Positions 29,209-33,673 of a DNA stretch of 33,673 bases are shown in pieces; positions within the stretch are counted from its first letter, which is position 1; each line of letters starts with the position of its first letter. The stretch is from Clostridiales bacterium UBA6981 (GTDB taxonomy: Bacteria; Bacillota; Clostridia; Oscillospirales; Oscillospiraceae), in NCBI GenBank assembly GCA_002450075.1, contig DJYJ01000073.1, forward strand, positions 1 to 33,673, read 5' to 3'. The translations under genes were made by a program, and so were the position numbers. The notes beneath the pieces are model-generated. The model was given only the letters and a program-made list of their open reading frames with translations. It was not told the DNA's origin and made no database searches.

Positions 29209-32200
29209 ATGAACCGCGAACTGCTCAAAATGCTGCTGCGGAGCATCCGGCAGAGCCTGGGCCGCTATCTCTCCATTTTGGGGATCATTGCGCTCGGCGT
29301 CGGCTTCTTCGCGGGTCTGAAAAGCTCATACCCGGCGATGCAGTCGACCGCCGGGCGCTATTTTCATGACCGGAAATTCCATGATTTCCAGCTTCTCTCC
29401 TCCCTCGGCTTTACCGAGAGCGACTGCGCGGCCTTCTCCGCACTCGACGGCGTCGAGGCGGCGGAGGGCGCCCGCTTTTCCGATGTTTATCTGATGCAGA
29501 GCGGCAAGCAGAGCGTCTGCCATATCATGAGTCTGACCCAGAGAGTCGACGTGCCGGAGCTGACGGCAGGCCGCCTGCCGCGAAACGCCGGAGAGTGCGT
29601 CGCCGACAGCCGCTTCTGGAGCGAGGGAGATCTCGGCGCGACACTCACGCTCTCCCGTGACAACGTCGAGGACACGCTCGCACTCTTCAAACGCGACAGC
29701 TTCAAGATCGTGGGACTCGCGCGCTCGCCCCGCTACATCAGCTCGGATCGCGGGGATACCACGCTCGGCGCGGGGCGGATCGACAGCTTTCTCTATGTCC
29801 TGCCGGAGGCGTTTGACACCGACGTCTGGCATGAACTCCTCCTCTGGTGCGACCTCGGCGGCGCGCTGTATTCGGAGGAATACGACGACGCCCACACAAG
29901 GATGGAGGGCAGCGTCAAGCAGCTGCAGAACCGGCTTGGCGCCGCGCGCCAGCGCGCTCTGCGCGCCGAGGCGGACGCGGAGCTCGCCGATGGGCGAAGG
30001 GAGCTTGACGAGGCCTGGGAGGAATATCGCACCGAAAAGAAGAACACCGAACAGGAGCTCGCCAACGCGCTGCAAAAGCTCATAGACGGTCAGGCGGAGC
30101 TCGACGCGGGAAAGGAAGAGCTTGACCGCGGGCTCGACGCCCTGAACGCCGGCATGGCGCAGATCCCCGGCGCGCGGCAGGAGATCGGGCAAAACCGCGC
30201 CCTTCTTGCCGAAAAACGCGGCGAGCTTGAAGAAGGCCGCGCCCAACTGGAGGCGGGCTATGCCTCCCTTGCCGCGGGCGAGGCGGAGCTCGCCATCGGC
30301 GCGGCGGAGCTCGAGGCCTATAAGACGGCGAGCATGGCTCCGACGCTGCAGCGCATCACCGTCATCCAGGGCGAGATCGCCGCGCTGCAAAATGCGATCG
30401 CCGCCGCCGAAGCGCTCCCCGGCGGGGAGGAGGCGGCCGCGCCGCTGCGCTCCCGTCTCGGGGAAAAACAATCGGAGCTTGCCGCCGCCCAGGCGGAGCT
30501 CTCCGAGATCCGGGCGGGCTTCGCGCCGCAGGAGGCCGAGCTTGCCGCCGCCCGGGAGCAGCTTACCGCCGGTCGGGCGGAGCTCGACGCCTCCGCGGCC
30601 GAGCTCGAAGCCGGCGAGCGTGAACTGGACGATGCCGAAGCACAGCTCGACGCCGCCGAGGCGCAGCTCGCCGCCGCCGAGGCGGCCTATCCCGAACGCC
30701 TGCGTCAGATCGAGGAGGGACGGCAGAAGCTACGCGACGCCGAGACCGAGCTGGAGATGGGTCTCGCCGCGTATCAAAACGGCGTACGCGAGGCCGAGCA
30801 GGGCTTCGCCGAGGCCGAGGAAGAGCTCCGCGATGCGGAGGCTGAGCTTGCCGATGCCGCCGCCGAGGCCGACGAGCAGCTCAAGCTTCAGCTCTATACG
30901 CTCGGGCGGGAGACCAATCCCGGCTACCTCACCTTTGACAACGACACCCGCATCATCGATGCGCTCTCTGACGTCTTCCCGCTGTTTTTCGTGCTCGTGG
31001 CGGCGCTCGTGTGCATCACGACGATGACGCGCATGGTCGGCGAGGAGCGCACGCTCATCGGCACGATGAAGGCGATGGGCTACTCCTCCTTCGCGACGAT
31101 GAGCAAGTATCTGCTCTATGCCGCCTCCGCCGCGCTGCTCGGCTGCGTGACGGGCTTTTTCGCCGGCACGGTGCTGATCCCGTATCTCGTCTGGTTTGCC
31201 TATGGCATCCTGTACGATTACGCAAAGCTGGATTTCTTCTTCAGCCCGCTGATGGCGACCCTCTGCCTGCTTGTCACGGTGCCCGGTGCGCTTTTGGTGA
31301 CCTATCTCGTCTGCCGCCGTGAAGGGCGCGAACGCCCGGCGGAGCTCATCCGCCCGAGAGCGCCGAAAAAGGGGAAAAAGATCCTGCTCGAGCACGTCAC
31401 GTTTCTGTGGAGGCGGCTGCCGTTCTTCTCCCGGCTCAGTCTGCGCAACGCCTTCCGTTTTCCCACGCGGGTGGCGATGCTGCTGCTCGGCATCGGCGGG
31501 TGCACGGCGCTGCTCCTCGCGGGCCTGGGGGCGCGCGATTCGATCGCGCACATCAGCTCGCAGCAGTATGACGAGATCATGCTCTACGATCTCGAGGTCA
31601 ATCTCGATACGGACGAGACAACGGCGGAAGAGGCCGCCGCGCTCTGGGAAACGGAGACGGAGCGATTTGCGCTGACGCGGCAGGAGACGGTCACGGTCGA
31701 AAACGGCGGAAGGAAAAAAGAGACCCGCCTGATCGCCGCCGCTCCCGGCGCGCTCGATGGCCTCATCGATCTGTACGATGAGAACGGCGCGCTTCCCTGG
31801 CCGGGGGAGGGCGAGGCCGTCATCACGGAGAAGATCGCCGAGACGACCGGCCTTTCGGTCGGCGATCGCCTTTCTCTCACGCGGGAGAGCGGCGAGGTGC
31901 TGACGGTCACGGTCACGGGGATCTGCGAGAACTATTTGCGCCACTTTGTCTTTACCGCTATGGTTCCGGACATGGCGGGGAAGGAGAACACGGCGCTGCT
32001 GCTCGCCGCGCCGGACACCGACCCCGCCGCCCTCGGCGCGTCGCTGCGCGCCGAAAAAGGCGTGAGCTACGTCTCCGAGACGCAGCAGGAGCGGGAGACG
32101 ATGGAAAACTCGATGCGCAGCATGGATCTTCTGATCGCGCTGATCGTCGTCTGCTCCGGGGCGCTGGCGTTCATCACGCTTTATAATCTCACGAATATCA

Positions 32201-32523
32201 ACCTGATGGAGCGCACGCGCGAGATCGCCACGGTCAAGGTGCTGGGCTTTTACCGGCGCGAGACCGCATCCTACGTTCTGCGCGAAAACGTGACGCTCTC
32301 CGTCCTCGGCGCTGCGCTGGGGCTCGTCCTCGGCAAGGGGCTGCACGCGATCATCATCCGCGCGCTCGTGGTGGAGTATATGAGCTTTTCCAATCGCGTC
32401 TCGCCGTTGAGCTATGTGCTGGCCTATGCCGTGACGATCGTCTTTACACTTCTGACGAACGCCTTTATGCGCCGCCATCTTGATACGGTCGATATGGCCG
32501 AGTCGCTCAAATCCGTCGAATGA
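29209..32523 (+). CDS. FtsX-like ABC permease with a giant extracytosolic coiled coil
   Basis: A 1104-residue permease of the MacB/FtsX superfamily. A first membrane segment (about 20-40) leads to an outer domain (40-235). Then comes a coiled coil of about 320 residues (about 238-561) full of ELxxGxxEL and AEAELAAA-type heptads. Three membrane segments (about 588-703) form one FtsX core. A second half has one segment near 755-775, an outer domain, and three segments (about 974-1090), with NLTNINLMERTREIATVKVLGF typical of FtsX. Such systems do work outside the membrane rather than transport substrates through it. The coiled coil could reach into the wall, perhaps to act on hydrolases like the neighbouring carboxypeptidase. 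GGAG precedes the ATG by 7 bases. Confidence 0.92.
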   Translation: MNRELLKMLLRSIRQSLGRYLSILGIIALGVGFFAGLKSSYPAMQSTAGRYFHDRKFHDFQLLSSLGFTESDCAAFSALDGVEAAEGARFSDVYLMQSGKQSVCHIMSLTQRVDVPELTAGRLPRNAGECVADSRFWSEGDLGATLTLSRDNVEDTLALFKRDSFKIVGLARSPRYISSDRGDTTLGAGRIDSFLYVLPEAFDTDVWHELLLWCDLGGALYSEEYDDAHTRMEGSVKQLQNRLGAARQRALRAEADAELADGRRELDEAWEEYRTEKKNTEQELANALQKLIDGQAELDAGKEELDRGLDALNAGMAQIPGARQEIGQNRALLAEKRGELEEGRAQLEAGYASLAAGEAELAIGAAELEAYKTASMAPTLQRITVIQGEIAALQNAIAAAEALPGGEEAAAPLRSRLGEKQSELAAAQAELSEIRAGFAPQEAELAAAREQLTAGRAELDASAAELEAGERELDDAEAQLDAAEAQLAAAEAAYPERLRQIEEGRQKLRDAETELEMGLAAYQNGVREAEQGFAEAEEELRDAEAELADAAAEADEQLKLQLYTLGRETNPGYLTFDNDTRIIDALSDVFPLFFVLVAALVCITTMTRMVGEERTLIGTMKAMGYSSFATMSKYLLYAASAALLGCVTGFFAGTVLIPYLVWFAYGILYDYAKLDFFFSPLMATLCLLVTVPGALLVTYLVCRREGRERPAELIRPRAPKKGKKILLEHVTFLWRRLPFFSRLSLRNAFRFPTRVAMLLLGIGGCTALLLAGLGARDSIAHISSQQYDEIMLYDLEVNLDTDETTAEEAAALWETETERFALTRQETVTVENGGRKKETRLIAAAPGALDGLIDLYDENGALPWPGEGEAVITEKIAETTGLSVGDRLSLTRESGEVLTVTVTGICENYLRHFVFTAMVPDMAGKENTALLLAAPDTDPAALGASLRAEKGVSYVSETQQERETMENSMRSMDLLIALIVVCSGALAFITLYNLTNINLMERTREIATVKVLGFYRRETASYVLRENVTLSVLGAALGLVLGKGLHAIIIRALVVEYMSFSNRVSPLSYVLAYAVTIVFTLLTNAFMRRHLDTVDMAESLKSVE

Positions 32524-32536
32524 AAGGAGAATCCCG

Positions 32537-33208
32537 ATGACAAAAAAGCTGTTTGTCCAGGCGATCACAAAATATCTTGCCGGCGTCGTGCTGGTGGGGC
32601 TGCTGCTCTTCCTCCCGGCAGGGACGCTGCGCTATCCGAACGGCTGGCTGCTGATGGGACTTCTGTTCCTCCCGATGTTCATCGCCGGCGTCGTGATGAT
32701 GCTGCGCGATCCCGCGCTGCTGGAAAAGCGGCTCAACGCCAAAGAGCGGGAGGGCGAGCAAAAGGAGATCATCCGGCAGAGCGGCGTGATGTTCATTGCC
32801 GCGTTCATCCTCGCGGGGCTGAACTTCCGCTTCGACTGGCTCAAGCTGCCCGGCTGGGTCGTTCACGCCGCGGCTGTTCTGTTCCTCCTGGCCTATCTCA
32901 TGTGGGGCGAGGTGCTGCGCGAAAATGCCTTCCTCTCCCGTACGATCGAGGTGCAGCAGGGACAGATCGTGGTCGACAGCGGCCTTTACGGCATCGTGCG
33001 CCATCCGATGTACGCGGCCTCGCTGCTGCTGTTTTTGTCGATGCCGCTTGTGCTCGGCTCGATCTTTTCCTTTCTCGCCATGCTCGCCTACCCGCCGCTC
33101 ATCATCCGCCGCATCCGCGGCGAGGAGCGGCTGCTGAAAAAAGAGCTGCCCGGCTATGAGGACTATATGGAGCGCGTGAAATACCGTCTGATCCCCTTTG
33201 TCTGGTAA
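32537..33208 (+). CDS. isoprenylcysteine carboxyl-methyltransferase-like membrane methyltransferase
   Basis: A 223-residue protein with five or so membrane segments of the ICMT/PEMT family. The signature at the C-terminal half is GLYGIVRHPMYAASLL, then EERLLKKELPGYEDYMERVKYRLIPFVW (in part: GYEDYMERVKYRLIPF), which binds S-adenosylmethionine. In bacteria these methylate lipids or small molecules; the substrate is unknown. AAAGGAGA lies 8 bases before ATG at 32537; the frame is open upstream within the permease gene but has no ribosome site. It is 13 bases after the permease gene and ends the transcription unit. Confidence 0.9.
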   Translation: MTKKLFVQAITKYLAGVVLVGLLLFLPAGTLRYPNGWLLMGLLFLPMFIAGVVMMLRDPALLEKRLNAKEREGEQKEIIRQSGVMFIAAFILAGLNFRFDWLKLPGWVVHAAAVLFLLAYLMWGEVLRENAFLSRTIEVQQGQIVVDSGLYGIVRHPMYAASLLLFLSMPLVLGSIFSFLAMLAYPPLIIRRIRGEERLLKKELPGYEDYMERVKYRLIPFVW

Positions 33209-33221
33209 CGCGTGACGGCAT

Positions 33222-33260
33222 AAAAAAGGCTGCTGCATGAATCATGCAGCAGCCTTTTTT
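33222..33260. terminator. bidirectional terminator between the ICMT-like gene and pckA
   Basis: A perfect 17-bp stem (33222-33238 with 33244-33260) around GAATC, with six A and six T at the ends, between convergent genes. Confidence 0.93.
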
Positions 33261-33276
33261 CCTTTTGTGCGGGGGC

Positions 33277-33673
33277 TCAGTCGAGCTTGGGACCGGCGGC
33301 GACGAGCGCCTTGCCCGCCTCGTTGGTCTCATACTTGACAAAGTTCTTGATGAAGCGGCCGGCGAGATCCTTTGCCTTCTCTTCCCAGACGGAGGGATCG
33401 GCATAGGTGTCGCGCGGGTCGAGGATCTTGGGGTCGACGCCGGGCAGCTCGGTCGGCACTTCGAAATCAAAGTAGGGGATCTTCTTGGTCGGCGCGCTGT
33501 TGATCGAGCCGTCAAGGATCGCGTCGATGATGCCGCGGGTGTCCTTGATGGAGATGCGCTTGCCGCTGCCGTTCCAACCGGTGTTGACGAGATAGGCCTT
33601 CGCGCCGCTCATCTCCATGCGCTTGACGAGCTCATGGGCATACTTGGTCGGATGCAGCTCGAGGAAGGCCTGG
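33277..33673 (-). CDS. pckA: phosphoenolpyruvate carboxykinase (ATP), C-terminal part
   Basis: The last 132 or so residues of PckA, which interconverts oxaloacetate and PEP with ATP/ADP; in anaerobes it may run toward oxaloacetate. The frame is open to the right edge of the window, so the start is cut off. Visible are AFLELHPTKYAHELVKRM, KAYLVNTGWNGSGKRISIKD, TRGIIDAILDGSI, and PTELPGVDPKILDPRDTY. VNTGW and the P-x-x-L-DP-RDTY region are typical of the ATP type. Active-site residues lie in the missing part. It ends just before a terminator shared with the ICMT-like gene. Confidence 0.93.
   Translation of the reverse strand, partial: QAFLELHPTKYAHELVKRMEMSGAKAYLVNTGWNGSGKRISIKDTRGIIDAILDGSINSAPTKKIPYFDFEVPTELPGVDPKILDPRDTYADPSVWEEKAKDLAGRFIKNFVKYETNEAGKALVAAGPKLD

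Noticed and set aside
30730..32568. 612-residue minus-strand frame opposite the permease gene
   Set aside because: Antisense to a well-defined FtsX permease; no family motif or ribosome site.

Overview
The window looks like part of a chromosome from an anaerobic, high-GC member of the Clostridia, most like Oscillospiraceae and relatives. This is inferred from Rnf-type subunits, Clostridia-style lipoproteins, a DUF3793 protein, isc genes under Rrf2 regulators, ATP-type PEP carboxykinase, strong AAGGAGG ribosome sites and perfect TTGACA/TATAAT promoters in GC-rich DNA. It is densely coded: no gene-free stretch exceeds about 250 bases. No phage, integrase, CRISPR array, rRNA or tRNA was seen.

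Layout. 1-1444: a secreted metallophosphoesterase lipoprotein. 1626-9460: one nine-gene unit between a promoter (1527-1555) and a strong terminator (9478-9515): a two-repeat lipoprotein, a flavin transferase (ApbE), RnfC, RnfD, a double-domain RnfG, RnfE, RnfA, then EetA-like (NusG domain II) and EetB-like (Gx transporter) proteins. 9514-12718: a sulfur block with MOSC-mnmA and cysK1 transcribed divergently from mirror-image promoters, then an Rrf2 regulator. 12950-13951: DUF3793 and flavodoxin under an iron-box-like palindrome. 14099-18371: a thioredoxin-fold protein, cysK2, a second mnmA and mnmG. 18618-19751: a cell-surface protein. 19807-21920: an Rrf2 (IscR-like) gene, iscS and iscU. 22155-25386: an amino-acid ABC importer with a CntK-like racemase. 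25485-26983: a P-loop kinase and a DMT transporter. 27110-33208: a D,D-carboxypeptidase, a MacB/FtsX-type ABC system with a giant coiled-coil permease, and an ICMT-like methyltransferase. 33277 to the end: the C-terminal part of PEP carboxykinase.

The most interesting system is the 1626-9460 operon. It has RnfC, D, G, E and A but no RnfB. All four cysteines that hold the intramembrane [2Fe-2S] cluster of canonical RnfA and RnfE are replaced (Thr and Ser in RnfA, Ala and Leu in RnfE). In place of RnfB the operon carries EetA and EetB homologues, known from flavin-based extracellular electron transfer, plus its own ApbE and a tandem-repeat lipoprotein. I infer a hybrid in which NADH electrons enter at RnfC and leave to extracytosolic flavins by a route that does not use the ferredoxin/RnfB branch. 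This needs experimental support.

Much of the rest concerns sulfur: two cysteine synthases, two MnmA tRNA thiolases, MnmG, IscS, IscU, a MOSC protein, and two Rrf2 regulators with identical cysteine spacing. Together they link cysteine supply, Fe-S assembly and tRNA U34 modification.
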